29,594 bases of DNA. Source: CAYNYM01 sp049366815 (GTDB taxonomy: Bacteria; Desulfobacterota; DSM-4660; Desulfatiglandales; HGW-15). Shown here piece after piece: positions 7,936 through 15,289 of this stretch (positions are counted from its first letter, which is position 1; the number at the start of each line of letters is the position of its first letter). The translations under genes and the position numbers were made by a program. The notes beneath the pieces are model-generated. The model saw only the letters and a program-made list of their open reading frames with translations. It was not told the DNA's origin and made no database searches. Location of the stretch: positions 1 to 29,594 of the forward strand of contig JBMNCO010000156.1 of NCBI GenBank assembly GCA_049366815.1, given 5' to 3'.

Positions 7936-8994
7936 ATGGCAAAGATTGATTTTGGCGGCGTGATTGAAGAGGTGGTCACTTCTGAGGAGTTCACCCTGGA
8001 CAAGGCCAGGGAGGTCCTGAAAGACGAGAAAATCGCCGTTCTGGGTTATGGTGTTCAGGGACCGGGACAGGCCCTGAACCTGAAGGATAATGGGTTCGAG
8101 GTCATTATCGGTCAGAGGGAAAGCGAGGCCTTATACTGGAATAAGGCGATAGGCGACGGATTCGTCCCCGGTGAGACGCTCTTTTCCATAGAGGAAGCGG
8201 CCAAGAGAGGGACCATCATCCAGTACCTCCTCTCCGACGCCGGCCAGGTAGCCACCTGGGACATGGTGAAGGCCTGCCTCAACAAGGGTGATGCGCTGTA
8301 CTTTTCTCATGGATTTTCCATTGTCTACAAAGAGCAGACGAAAATTATTCCGCCGGATTATGTCGACGTCATCATGGTGGCGCCAAAGGGTTCCGGAACG
8401 ACGGTGCGAACCAACTTTCTGGACGGAAGCGGCATCAACTCAAGCTTTGCGGTCCACCAGGATCACACCGGCAGGGCGAGAGAAAGGACCCTGGCCCTCG
8501 GTATCGCCATCGGCTCCGGATATCTCTTTGAGACCACCTTTCAAAAAGAGGTGTTCAGTGACCTCACCGGCGAACGAGGTGTACTGATGGGATGCCTGGC
8601 AGGCGTGATGGAGGCCCAGTACAATACCCTTCGCAAGAACGGCCACAGCCCGAGCGAGGCCTTTAACGAGACCGTTGAGGAATTGACCCAGAGTCTGATT
8701 CGTCTGGTGGCCCAGAACGGTATGGACTGGATGTTCTCCAATTGCAGCACCACCGCCCAGCGGGGCGCACTCGACTGGTCCCCGAAATTCAGGGATGCGG
8801 TTATGCCCGTTTTTGAAGATCTCTATGAAAAAGTCGTTTCCGGCGCAGAGACCAAGCGGGTCCTGGAGGCCAACAGTGCTGCGGACTACCGTGAGAAGCT
8901 GGATGAGGAGTTGAAAATCATTCACGACTCCGAAATGTGGAGAGCCGGCGCTGCTGTGCGTTCCCTGAGACCTGAAAACCGGAAGAAGTCCTAG
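7936..8994 (+). CDS. ilvC: Ketol-acid reductoisomerase
   Basis: It carries out the isomerisation and NAD(P)H-dependent reduction of acetohydroxy acids. The Rossmann motif is GYGVQGPGQA near residue 37, with the cofactor loop VIIGQRES after it. A Mg-binding helical-knot domain follows, with the ETTFQKEVFSDLTGERG segment. At 352 residues it is a little longer than typical class I enzymes of about 330. The GYGVQGPGQ version of the loop is the form I associate with Bacteroidetes-like enzymes, so cofactor preference cannot be read safely. An ideal AAGGAG ribosome site precedes ATG 7936. leuB follows after 19 bases. Confidence 0.96.
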   Translation: MAKIDFGGVIEEVVTSEEFTLDKAREVLKDEKIAVLGYGVQGPGQALNLKDNGFEVIIGQRESEALYWNKAIGDGFVPGETLFSIEEAAKRGTIIQYLLSDAGQVATWDMVKACLNKGDALYFSHGFSIVYKEQTKIIPPDYVDVIMVAPKGSGTTVRTNFLDGSGINSSFAVHQDHTGRARERTLALGIAIGSGYLFETTFQKEVFSDLTGERGVLMGCLAGVMEAQYNTLRKNGHSPSEAFNETVEELTQSLIRLVAQNGMDWMFSNCSTTAQRGALDWSPKFRDAVMPVFEDLYEKVVSGAETKRVLEANSAADYREKLDEELKIIHDSEMWRAGAAVRSLRPENRKKS

Positions 8995-9013
8995 GAGAAG
9001 AAAGAGAGGATAT

Positions 9014-10081
9014 ATGTCGAAAGTTTATCAAATTGGAGTCATCCCGGGGGACGGGACCGGGCCCGAGGTCGTCAGGGAGGGGGTCAAGGCCCTGAAGGCC
9101 GTTGCCACCAAGTACGGGATTGATTTTCGATTCAAGGAATATGACCTGGGGGGCGAAAAGTACCTCAAGGAGGGCCTCCTCCTCACAGACGAAGTGATCG
9201 AGGAGATGCGGGCCATGGACGCCGTATTTTTGGGGGCCATCGGGCACCCTGAGGTCCCGCCCGGTATTCTCGAAAAGAATATCCTCCTGAGATTGCGCTT
9301 TGAACTGGACCTCTATATCAATCTGAGGCCTGTCATCCTGCTGCCGGGGGTGGAGACTCCCCTCAAGGACAAGGGCCCCGAAGATATCGATTTTGTCGTG
9401 GTTCGTGAAAATACCGAAGGCGTCTACGCCGGAGGGGGCGGATTCTTTAAGAAAAACACGCCGGACGAAGTGGCCATTCAGGATTCAGTGAACACCCGAA
9501 AAGGGGTGGAGCGATGTATCCGCTATGCCTTTGAATATTGCCGTAAAAGGAACAAGAGAAAACAGTTGACATTGTGCGCCAAGACCAACGTACTCGTGTA
9601 TGAATCCGAACTGTGGAACCGTGTCTTCGAGGAGGTCAAGGGCGATTACCCGGATATTACGACCAACTACCAGCATGTGGACGCCCTGTGCATGTGGATG
9701 GTGAAGAATCCCGAGCAGTTTGACGTTATCGTAACAGGCAACCTGTTTGGAGACATCATTACAGACCTCGGGGCCGTGATCCAGGGTGGGCTGGGGATCG
9801 CCGCCGGCGGCAATATCAACCCCGAGACAACGGCCATGTTTGAGCCCATCGGGGGATCGGCTCCCAAGTATACGGGGCTCAACAAGATTAACCCCATAGC
9901 CGCTATCGGAGCCGCCCAGATGATGTTGGAATACCTCGATGAGCCCCGGGCCGCCGAGGGCCTGATGGAGGCCATGAAAAAGGTCCTTAAAAACGATCTC
10001 AAAGGCATGGATGCCGGGAAAATGGGATACGGCACCAGCGAGGTGGGTGATCTCGTGGTCGGTTATATCGAAAAGGGGTAG
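9014..10081 (+). CDS. leuB: 3-isopropylmalate dehydrogenase (LeuB, actinobacterial/tartrate-dehydrogenase-like subtype)
   Basis: It oxidatively decarboxylates 3-isopropylmalate, and probably also 3-methylmalate in the citramalate route. The protein has 355 residues. Visible are IPGDGTGPEVV at the N-terminus, LLLRLRFELDLYINLRPV (substrate-binding Arg residues), VVRENTEGVY, the metal-binding GNLFGDIITDLGAVIQGGLG and EPIGGSAPKYTG. The segment GHPEVPPGILEKNILLRLRFEL resembles actinobacterial LeuB and tartrate dehydrogenases more than enterobacterial LeuB. Position at the end of a complete leu/ilv block supports LeuB. Tartrate/malate dehydrogenase activity is the alternative. An AGGA-type ribosome site precedes ATG 9014. 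Confidence 0.88.
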   Translation: MSKVYQIGVIPGDGTGPEVVREGVKALKAVATKYGIDFRFKEYDLGGEKYLKEGLLLTDEVIEEMRAMDAVFLGAIGHPEVPPGILEKNILLRLRFELDLYINLRPVILLPGVETPLKDKGPEDIDFVVVRENTEGVYAGGGGFFKKNTPDEVAIQDSVNTRKGVERCIRYAFEYCRKRNKRKQLTLCAKTNVLVYESELWNRVFEEVKGDYPDITTNYQHVDALCMWMVKNPEQFDVIVTGNLFGDIITDLGAVIQGGLGIAAGGNINPETTAMFEPIGGSAPKYTGLNKINPIAAIGAAQMMLEYLDEPRAAEGLMEAMKKVLKNDLKGMDAGKMGYGTSEVGDLVVGYIEKG

Positions 10082-10201
10082 TACGGCTTTCACCGGAAAC
10101 TTCAGTACAACGACGGGGACGAAGGCACAAGGCGCAAGACGCAAGGTTGAAGGGCCGGGGATGATTCGAAAGATTATACCCTCCCTCCTGGTGTCTTGAG
10201 T

Positions 10202-10244
10202 CCTGGGCCTTTTGTCTTTTTGGGCCAAAGGCCCGGAGCCCAGG
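10202..10244 (+). repeat. Nested hairpin between leuB and the nitrilase gene
   Basis: Outer arms CCTGGG (10202-10207) and CCCAGG (10239-10244) enclose GGGCCTTT (10205-10212) pairing with AAAGGCCC (10227-10234). The two stems share bases, so they are partly alternatives. The hairpin lies directly before the hydrolase ribosome site. The preceding 10115-10150 holds a short purine-rich, imperfectly repeated CAAGGCGCAAGACGCAAGG-like stretch. No gene is seen in 10082-10253. Confidence 0.45.
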
Positions 10245-10253
10245 GGGCGGAAC

Positions 10254-11081
10254 ATGAAAGATCTCAGAATTGCAGCCGTCTGCATGCAATCCAAACCGGG
10301 CGATATCGACGGCAATCTCGAAAAGACAGAGGCCTTTGTCAGGGAGGCCTCGAACAAGGGAGCGGACGTCGTCTGTTTCCCCGAACTTTCCATTTCCGGT
10401 TACGGGATCGGAAATGCTGAAATCCTTTGTCCATTTTCGCGTGGGGAGGAAATAATACGAAGAGCCACCGATATCGCTCGACAATACAGGATCGTCCTGG
10501 TGGTCGGCATGATCGAATGGGCGGAAGAGCAAAGGCCGTACATCAGCCAGATCGCAGCAGGACCGAAAGGCCTCATAGCGGTCTACCGAAAGACCCACCT
10601 CTCCCCTCCCGAGAGGGAATGCTATCAACCCGGGCGAGTGATCGATATCGTTTCATGCGATGATCTTCTTTTCGGTATTCAGCTTTGCTATGAGGCCCAT
10701 TTTCCGGAGATCAGCACAATCATGGCACTGAAAGGAGCGGAGGTTGTTCTTATTCCCCATGCGTCGCCGAGGGGTGAACCCGAGACAAAGAGGAACAGTT
10801 GGTTCAGACATCTCCAGGCCAGGGCCTATGATAATGCCATGTTTGTTGTGGCCTGTAACCAGGTGGGCAGAACGGACGGGGGTTATGACTTCCCGGGTGT
10901 TGCCGTGATCATGAGTCCCGCTGGACGGGTCATGGCGGAATACACGGGCCATGAGGAAAAGGTGCTGATTGCAGACCTGAGCGGCGGGGACATCGAAGAC
11001 ATCAAGAGGCACAGGATGCGCTATTTCTTGCCACAAAGGCGGCCGGAGCTCTACGGGGCGCTTTGTGCCGGCAAGGATTAA
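10254..11081 (+). CDS. Carbon-nitrogen hydrolase (nitrilase superfamily)
   Basis: This is a probable amidase or carbamoylase of the nitrilase superfamily, 275 residues, cytosolic. The Glu-Lys-Cys triad is visible: Glu44 in FPELSISGYG, Lys113 in YRKTHL and Cys145 in QLCYEAHFPE. The Cys-Tyr-Glu arrangement is typical of the superfamily. ATG 10254 is chosen because GGGGG precedes it by 8 bases and the family sequence begins there. The frame is open 14 codons further upstream through hairpin DNA. The substrate cannot be deduced. The end of the leu/ilv block lies 172 bases upstream, but the intervening hairpins make co-transcription uncertain. Confidence 0.85.
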   Translation: MKDLRIAAVCMQSKPGDIDGNLEKTEAFVREASNKGADVVCFPELSISGYGIGNAEILCPFSRGEEIIRRATDIARQYRIVLVVGMIEWAEEQRPYISQIAAGPKGLIAVYRKTHLSPPERECYQPGRVIDIVSCDDLLFGIQLCYEAHFPEISTIMALKGAEVVLIPHASPRGEPETKRNSWFRHLQARAYDNAMFVVACNQVGRTDGGYDFPGVAVIMSPAGRVMAEYTGHEEKVLIADLSGGDIEDIKRHRMRYFLPQRRPELYGALCAGKD

Positions 11082-11091
11082 CCCAGTCGCA

Positions 11092-11296
11092 CCCCTTGCT
11101 CCTGGGATTGTCCGGGGTCGTGTGTCGGCCCTGAATCAGGCCGGAGGAAGGGCCGAAATCCCGCAAGCAATGGTCACCGTGGACGGCCCGGAGAGCACAG
11201 CGAAGAAAACATGGGACGCCTGAAGCGGACAAGCCGGCCCCTGGTTGGAGCGGCCGATGCGCTCTTGGACAGGAGAGGTTGGATATCCCCCTTTTT
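11092..11296 (+). ncRNA. Candidate structured non-coding RNA of about 200 nt, family unknown
   Basis: No convincing coding frame is seen, but several helices nest in consistent order. GTGTGTCGGCC (11120-11130) pairs with GGCCGATGCGC (11252-11262) for 11 bp including G-U pairs. TGTCC (11109-11113) pairs with GGACA (11267-11271) outside it, and CTCC/GGAG outside that. Inside, AATCAGGCCGG (11134-11144) pairs with CCGGCC-CC-TGGTT (11234-11246), and GGGCCG (11150-11155) pairs with CGGCCC (11184-11189). A CCCCCTTTTTT run ends it at 11287-11297. The long rod with an asymmetric 5/44-nt internal loop recalls 6S RNA in outline, but I could not match 6S, RNase P, SRP or a known riboswitch core. No clear promoter is seen. 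Confidence 0.45.
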
Positions 11297-11305
11297 TCAG
11301 GGATG

Positions 11306-11351
11306 AAAAGGGCACAAAAGAATGTTGCGGCCTTCCCTTGTGCCCTCTTTT
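11306..11351. terminator. Bidirectional terminator between the convergent hydrolase/RNA unit and dsrC
   Basis: AAAAGGGCACAA (11306-11317) pairs with TTGTGCCCTCTTTT (11338-11351), with one 2-nt bulge and a loop of 20 nt. The A-run and T-run on opposite sides allow termination from both directions. It lies 35 bases after the dsrC stop codon on the - strand. Confidence 0.7.
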
Positions 11352-11385
11352 CATGCAAGAAATAAAGCGCTTGAAATGTACTATA

Positions 11386-11703
11386 TCAGACGCAGCCCGT
11401 GGGTTTCGGCAGCCCGGCCATTTTACAGGCGCCCTTTCCCGGGCCCGATGGAAACAATTCGTAAATATATTTCAATTTGTAGCCGGTCACCTTGGAGAGA
11501 ATTCTTACCATCGGGGCAATTCCGTTCTTCTTGTAATAGTCTTGCAGGACGTTGATTACCTTCCAATGTTCGTCGGTCAACTCCTCAATTCCTTCAGTAT
11601 TCTTCACATGTCGTACCCAAGACTCGTTCCAATTGTTGAAATCATCGATGAAGCCGTCCTCATCCACATTGAAAGTGTTGCCTTCAAATTCGACTGTTGG
11701 CAT
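11386..11703 (-). CDS. dsrC: DsrC, sulfur-carrier protein of dissimilatory sulfite reduction
   Basis: DsrC is the physiological co-substrate of DsrAB, carrying sulfur as a trisulfide between its two C-terminal cysteines for reduction by the DsrMKJOP membrane complex. The 105-residue protein ends GACKMAGLPKPTGCV. Both active cysteines are present, Cys93 and the penultimate Cys104, ten residues apart as in functional DsrC rather than TusE-only homologues. ATG 11703 is chosen because a perfect AAAGGAGG lies 9 bases upstream, and the upstream in-frame start would include that ribosome site. It has its own strong promoter (11762-11790) and terminator. It is transcribed away from dsrAB. Confidence 0.96.
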   Translation of the reverse strand: MPTVEFEGNTFNVDEDGFIDDFNNWNESWVRHVKNTEGIEELTDEHWKVINVLQDYYKKNGIAPMVRILSKVTGYKLKYIYELFPSGPGKGACKMAGLPKPTGCV

Positions 11704-11761
11704 GCCTTGAACCTCCTTTATGTGAATTAAGTTAAACACTTACCACATCCTATATATAATT

Positions 11762-11790
11762 TGTATAGCTCAAATCCCTAATCCTGTCAA
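11762..11790 (-). promoter_or_regulatory. Sigma70-type promoter of dsrC
   Basis: On the - strand, TTGACA (11790-11785), a 17-base spacer and TATACA (11767-11762) are followed by AT-rich DNA. This gives a 5' leader of about 50 nt before dsrC. It begins only five bases outside the dsrN stop codon, so dsrC can be expressed independently of dsrN. Confidence 0.8.
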
Positions 11791-11794
11791 TCCA

Positions 11795-13219
11795 CTATTT
11801 CGGAACGTTCCGGATATCCGTCTTCATGGATGCCCTGAAACGGAGTGCTGCCCGCAGAAAGTTCTTGCCCCACGATGTGTTTCCGGCCGCATGGATATGG
11901 GTGTAGGTCGCGAGGAGGTTCTTTTCGGACAACCCGTCTCTCCGCCCGTCAAGACCCTGCCCCCTGACGACCTTGAAGACGGTTCGGATCCCGTCGGCCT
12001 TATCGGGAACGGGACGGGAGTAGTGAAATTCATGTCCTCGAAAGACCTGGCCGACGGGGTGATAGGGATTATCCCGATCGGCCTCAAGAACGGTGTAACC
12101 ATGGCCCTGTGGTTTTTTTTCCATGATGAAGCTCAGGGGCAGCGCCCCGACCATGGGATAGATCTTTTCGCCTGAAATGAGGTTCTTCCCAAGATAGAGC
12201 AGTCCGCCGCACTCCGCATAGACGGGTAAGTGGGCATCGATCTTCTGCCTGAGTGATTCTCGGAAGGCCCTGTTTTCCGCCAGGGCCGGGGCCTGGGTTT
12301 CAGGAAAGCCGCCCCCTATATAGAGGGCGTCAATAGGGGGGAGCTCCCGCGCCCTGAAGGAGTCAATTTTTACCAGGACCGCGCCCATTTTTTCAAACTG
12401 GGTCAGGTTTTCGGGATAGTAAAACCAGAAGGCGGGATCTTTTATATATCCGATCCTGGGGGGGGCGCTCGGATCGGGCAGCGGAAATCCCTCATCCTCG
12501 GCCGGCCTCGGTTCCGGTAAGGCCTCCAACTTTCGACTCAGCGACCACAGAGCGTCCAGATCAAGATGCCTTTCAACGGTGTTGCGCGTCCAGTCGATGG
12601 CCTTTTCGGCATGAGCCCTTTCATGGTGAGGAACAAGACCCATATGCCTTTCGGGAAAGGGGTTCTCTTTCAGCTTAGGGACCGCGCCCAATACGGGGAG
12701 TCCGCAGTAATACGCAATAGAGGCCCTTATCAAGGCCTCCTGGCGGGGACCTGCAACCCTGTTGAGAATGACCCCTGCAATTTTCAGATCCCGATCAAAA
12801 TTTTGGCAACCGAGGACCAGGGCCGCAACGGTACGGGTGACCATGGTGACGTCCACAATGAGAACGACAGGACACCTGGTGAGCTTGGCCAATTCTGACG
12901 TGCTGCAACATCCTTCACTGTCCAGCCCGTCGAAAAGGCCTCTGTTCCCCTCGATCAGGGAGAGATCTGCATCGGTCGAATGCTGCGTTAAACTTTGAAG
13001 GATCTCTTCCTCGGTCATCATGAAGGCGTCCAGGTTATAGCAGGGACTGCCGGCGGCGAGTGTGAGCCAGGCGGCGTCAATGAAGTCCGGCCCTTTCTTA
13101 AAGGGGGCGATATGGAAACCCTTGTGCTTCCAGGCGGCGGCCAGGCCAAGGGAGAGGATCGTCTTACCTGCCCCCCCCTTGAGGGCGGCGATTATCATTC
13201 TGGGCTGAACATTCCACAT
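11795..13219 (-). CDS. dsrN: DsrN-type amidase of the cobyrinate a,c-diamide synthase (CbiA/CobB) family
   Basis: CbiA-family enzymes amidate tetrapyrrole carboxylates using glutamine and ATP. The dsr-linked members (DsrN) amidate sirohaem to the sirohaem amide of DsrAB. An N-terminal P-loop ALKGGAGKT lies near residue 12 of the chosen start, followed by KGPDFID. A C-terminal class I glutamine-amidotransferase domain has the nucleophile Cys in YAECGGLLYLG and a conserved His in THIHAAGN. The open frame extends to 13420, but a TTGACA/TATAGC promoter lies within that extension, so ATG 13219 (475 aa) or ATG 13198 is favoured. Neither has a strong ribosome site. A true cobalamin role cannot be excluded, though no other cob genes are nearby. 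Confidence 0.85.
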   Translation of the reverse strand: MWNVQPRMIIAALKGGAGKTILSLGLAAAWKHKGFHIAPFKKGPDFIDAAWLTLAAGSPCYNLDAFMMTEEEILQSLTQHSTDADLSLIEGNRGLFDGLDSEGCCSTSELAKLTRCPVVLIVDVTMVTRTVAALVLGCQNFDRDLKIAGVILNRVAGPRQEALIRASIAYYCGLPVLGAVPKLKENPFPERHMGLVPHHERAHAEKAIDWTRNTVERHLDLDALWSLSRKLEALPEPRPAEDEGFPLPDPSAPPRIGYIKDPAFWFYYPENLTQFEKMGAVLVKIDSFRARELPPIDALYIGGGFPETQAPALAENRAFRESLRQKIDAHLPVYAECGGLLYLGKNLISGEKIYPMVGALPLSFIMEKKPQGHGYTVLEADRDNPYHPVGQVFRGHEFHYSRPVPDKADGIRTVFKVVRGQGLDGRRDGLSEKNLLATYTHIHAAGNTSWGKNFLRAALRFRASMKTDIRNVPK

Positions 13220-13334
13220 GCGTTTTGCTTTAAGTGTCGGCTTGAAGGGGTTTGGGGCGCAGGAACAATCGGTTGCATGAAAAACAGCCGGGGGGAGTCC
13301 TGTGCCCAAAACGCTGCAGGATTGCATTGAGATG

Positions 13335-13363
13335 GCTATAGATCCCTGTGGCCGGATTGTCAA
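13335..13363 (-). promoter_or_regulatory. Sigma70-type promoter of dsrN
   Basis: On the - strand, TTGACA (13363-13358), exactly 17 bases and TATAGC (13340-13335). A start near 13328 would give dsrN a leader of about 110 nt. It faces away from the dsrA promoter, with the two -35 boxes about 50 bases apart. Confidence 0.7.
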
Positions 13364-13413
13364 TGAAAATAGGGGGATCTGAAATTTATCCCATCTCTTT
13401 TGTGTCTTTTTTA

Positions 13414-13443
13414 TTGACAAGCTTAGGGGATTCTGCCTATAAA
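13414..13443 (+). promoter_or_regulatory. Sigma70-type promoter for dsrAB
   Basis: TTGACA (13414-13419) and TATAAA (13438-13443) are 18 bases apart (17 if CTATAA is taken). A start near 13450 implies a leader of about 400 nt for dsrA. A weaker match (TTGTAG-N17-TATGGA) lies at about 13728-13756 and could give a shorter leader. Confidence 0.65.
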
Positions 13444-13449
13444 AAAACT

Positions 13450-13848
13450 CTAATCAACTTCTCTGAGCGAAAAATTTAAATGGCTCAAGAGATCAAGATC
13501 TGAACCACGTGTCCACAATGAAAAATACCTGTTCCATTTTTTTCCGATATTTCTTTTGATCGTCTGATCATTCAAGCTGAGTCCTACATCACAGTCTCGT
13601 TTCGAAAAATCTTCCGAGTCTTTGTCCCTTCTTGGGACAAGTGGTTTTATTTAAAGCCAGATACCGCCGGTCCAAAACGCTTTGCCTGAAGGTATGGGTT
13701 CACTATCCTACAAAATTGGCCGTGTTATTGTAGGGCTCTTATTTTTAGACTATGGATGAAATCCGGGGAGGAGGTGAGTCTAACGAGAATGTTTTCTGTG
13801 ATTTGCTCCTGATGTTTACGATAATGCAATTTAAAGGAGGCTTGAATA
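13450..13848 (+). promoter_or_regulatory. Long untranslated leader of dsrA
   Basis: There is no gene in this AT-rich stretch of about 400 bases. TTGTCCC/GGGACAA forms a tight hairpin near 13622-13640. CCTACAA (13707-13713) pairs with TTGTAGG (13728-13734), followed by a T-rich run. GGAGGAGGTGAG at about 13768-13778 is a strong ribosome-site-like sequence. It serves only a seven-codon frame, ATG 13789 to TGA 13812, peptide MFSVICS. Leader regulation of dsrAB is an inference. Confidence 0.35.
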
Positions 13849-15267
13849 ATGGCTTTTGAACCAAGAGAACCACAAAAAGAGCTGAAATACGATGAACTCA
13901 GGATCTATTCAGACGATGAACTGAATAACTACACGGACGATGAACTGAAGAATTTCAAGATTAAACATGATATTCCCATGTGTGACGAGCTTGAAAAGGG
14001 GCCCTGGCCGAGTTTTGTCGCCGATACGAAGCGTGAAGCCCTTCACCGAAGGAAGCTGGGCGACGACCGCATGATGATCGATCGGGACGTAGCGGAAGAC
14101 CTGCTGGGACAGTTGGAACTTTCCTTTGAACACGGTGAGACCCACTGGAAGCACGGTGGCATCGTGGGCGTCTTCGGTTACGGAGGCGGGGTGATCGGCC
14201 GGTATTCGGACCTCCCAAAAAAATTTCCCTCGATTGCCCACTTTCACACACTGCGGGTCAACCAACCGGCAAGCAAGTTTTACAGCACCGACTATCTGAG
14301 GACCATATGTGACCTGTGGGAATTTCGGGGAAGCGGTTTGATGAACTTTCATGGTTCGACCGGCGATATCATTTTCCTGGGGACCTTCACGGAACAGCTT
14401 GAACCGATTTTCTTTGAGCTCGGCCATGTCCTCCAGCAGGATCTGGGGGGATCGGGCTCCAACCTGCGCACGCCGTCCTGCTGCGTGGGCAAGGCCCGGT
14501 GCGAATGGTCCTGTTTTGACACCCAGGATATGTGTTACGAGTTGACCCATTACTACCAGGACGAATTGCACCGTCCAGCATTCCCCTATAAATTTAAATT
14601 CAAATTCGACGGGTGCCCCAACTGCTGTGTGGCGTCCATCGCCCGTGCGGATATGTCCTTTATCGGGACCTGGCGGGACAACATTCGCATTGATCAGGAG
14701 GCCGTCCAGGCCTATATCAATGGAGAGATCAAACCGAACGCCGGTGCGCATGGGGGAAAGGATTGGGGCAAGTTTGATATTGAAAAAGAGGTCATCGGTC
14801 TCTGTCCGACCCAGTGCATGTGGATGGAAGAGGGCAAGCTTATGATCGACGACAAGGAATGCACCCGCTGCATGCATTGCATCAATGTGATGCCCAGGGC
14901 CTTAAGACCCGGGACCGATACCGGCATCAGCCTTCTGTTCGGAGCCAAGGCGCCCATCCTGGAAGGTGCCCAGATGTCTCTGCTTACCATTCCCTTCATG
15001 AAGGTAGAGCCCCCTTACGACAATGTCAAGGAGGTTATCGAAAAGGTTTGGGATTGGTGGATGGAAGAGGGCAAGAACAGGGAGCGCCTGGGTGAATTGA
15101 TTCAGCGTTACGGGATTCCAAAATTCCTGGAAGTTCTCGGTATTCCGCCCATGCCGCAGATGGTGAGGGAACCCAGAAGCAATCCCTACATCTTCTGGAA
15201 AGAGGAGGATGTCCCCGGCGGATTCAAGAGAGAGATCGACGACTTTAGAACCCGGCACGCTAGATAG
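13849..15267 (+). CDS. dsrA: Dissimilatory sulfite reductase, alpha subunit
   Basis: DsrA and DsrB form the cytoplasmic alpha2beta2 enzyme that reduces sulfite. Its 472 residues include the cluster/sirohaem cysteines Cys212-x5-Cys218 and Cys256-x3-Cys260. A ferredoxin-like domain follows with Cys319, Cys323 and the CTRCMHC group at 338-344. The motif is FDGCPNCCVAS, where many DsrA have CPNDC or CPNGC, so Cys259 is an extra cysteine. The N-terminus carries about 35 extra residues with two tandem DDEL(N/K) units (residues 22-36) before the family-typical LEKGPWPSFV. AAAGGAGG lies 12 bases before ATG 13849. dsrB follows after 22 bases. Presence of dsrD and absence of dsrEFH support the reductive type. 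Confidence 0.98.
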   Translation: MAFEPREPQKELKYDELRIYSDDELNNYTDDELKNFKIKHDIPMCDELEKGPWPSFVADTKREALHRRKLGDDRMMIDRDVAEDLLGQLELSFEHGETHWKHGGIVGVFGYGGGVIGRYSDLPKKFPSIAHFHTLRVNQPASKFYSTDYLRTICDLWEFRGSGLMNFHGSTGDIIFLGTFTEQLEPIFFELGHVLQQDLGGSGSNLRTPSCCVGKARCEWSCFDTQDMCYELTHYYQDELHRPAFPYKFKFKFDGCPNCCVASIARADMSFIGTWRDNIRIDQEAVQAYINGEIKPNAGAHGGKDWGKFDIEKEVIGLCPTQCMWMEEGKLMIDDKECTRCMHCINVMPRALRPGTDTGISLLFGAKAPILEGAQMSLLTIPFMKVEPPYDNVKEVIEKVWDWWMEEGKNRERLGELIQRYGIPKFLEVLGIPPMPQMVREPRSNPYIFWKEEDVPGGFKREIDDFRTRHAR

Positions 15268-15289
15268 CCAGAGAACAGGAGGACAAATC

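Noticed and set aside
10115..10150. Possible short tandem repeat CAAGGCGCAAGACGCAAGG
   Set aside because: Too short and imperfect to call a repeat array. Only noted as a purine-rich stretch.
11092..11296. Cobalamin riboswitch near the CbiA-family gene
   Set aside because: No B12-box or conserved core is seen on either strand, and the element lies downstream of dsrC rather than upstream of the amidase gene.
13220..13420. N-terminal extension of DsrN from the longer open frame
   Set aside because: It contains a TTGACA-N17-TATAGC promoter and no family-like sequence before the P-loop domain.
13717..13733. Sigma54-like sequence TTGGCCGTGTTATTGTAG before dsrA
   Set aside because: The -12 element has GT instead of the invariant GC, so it fails the key criterion.
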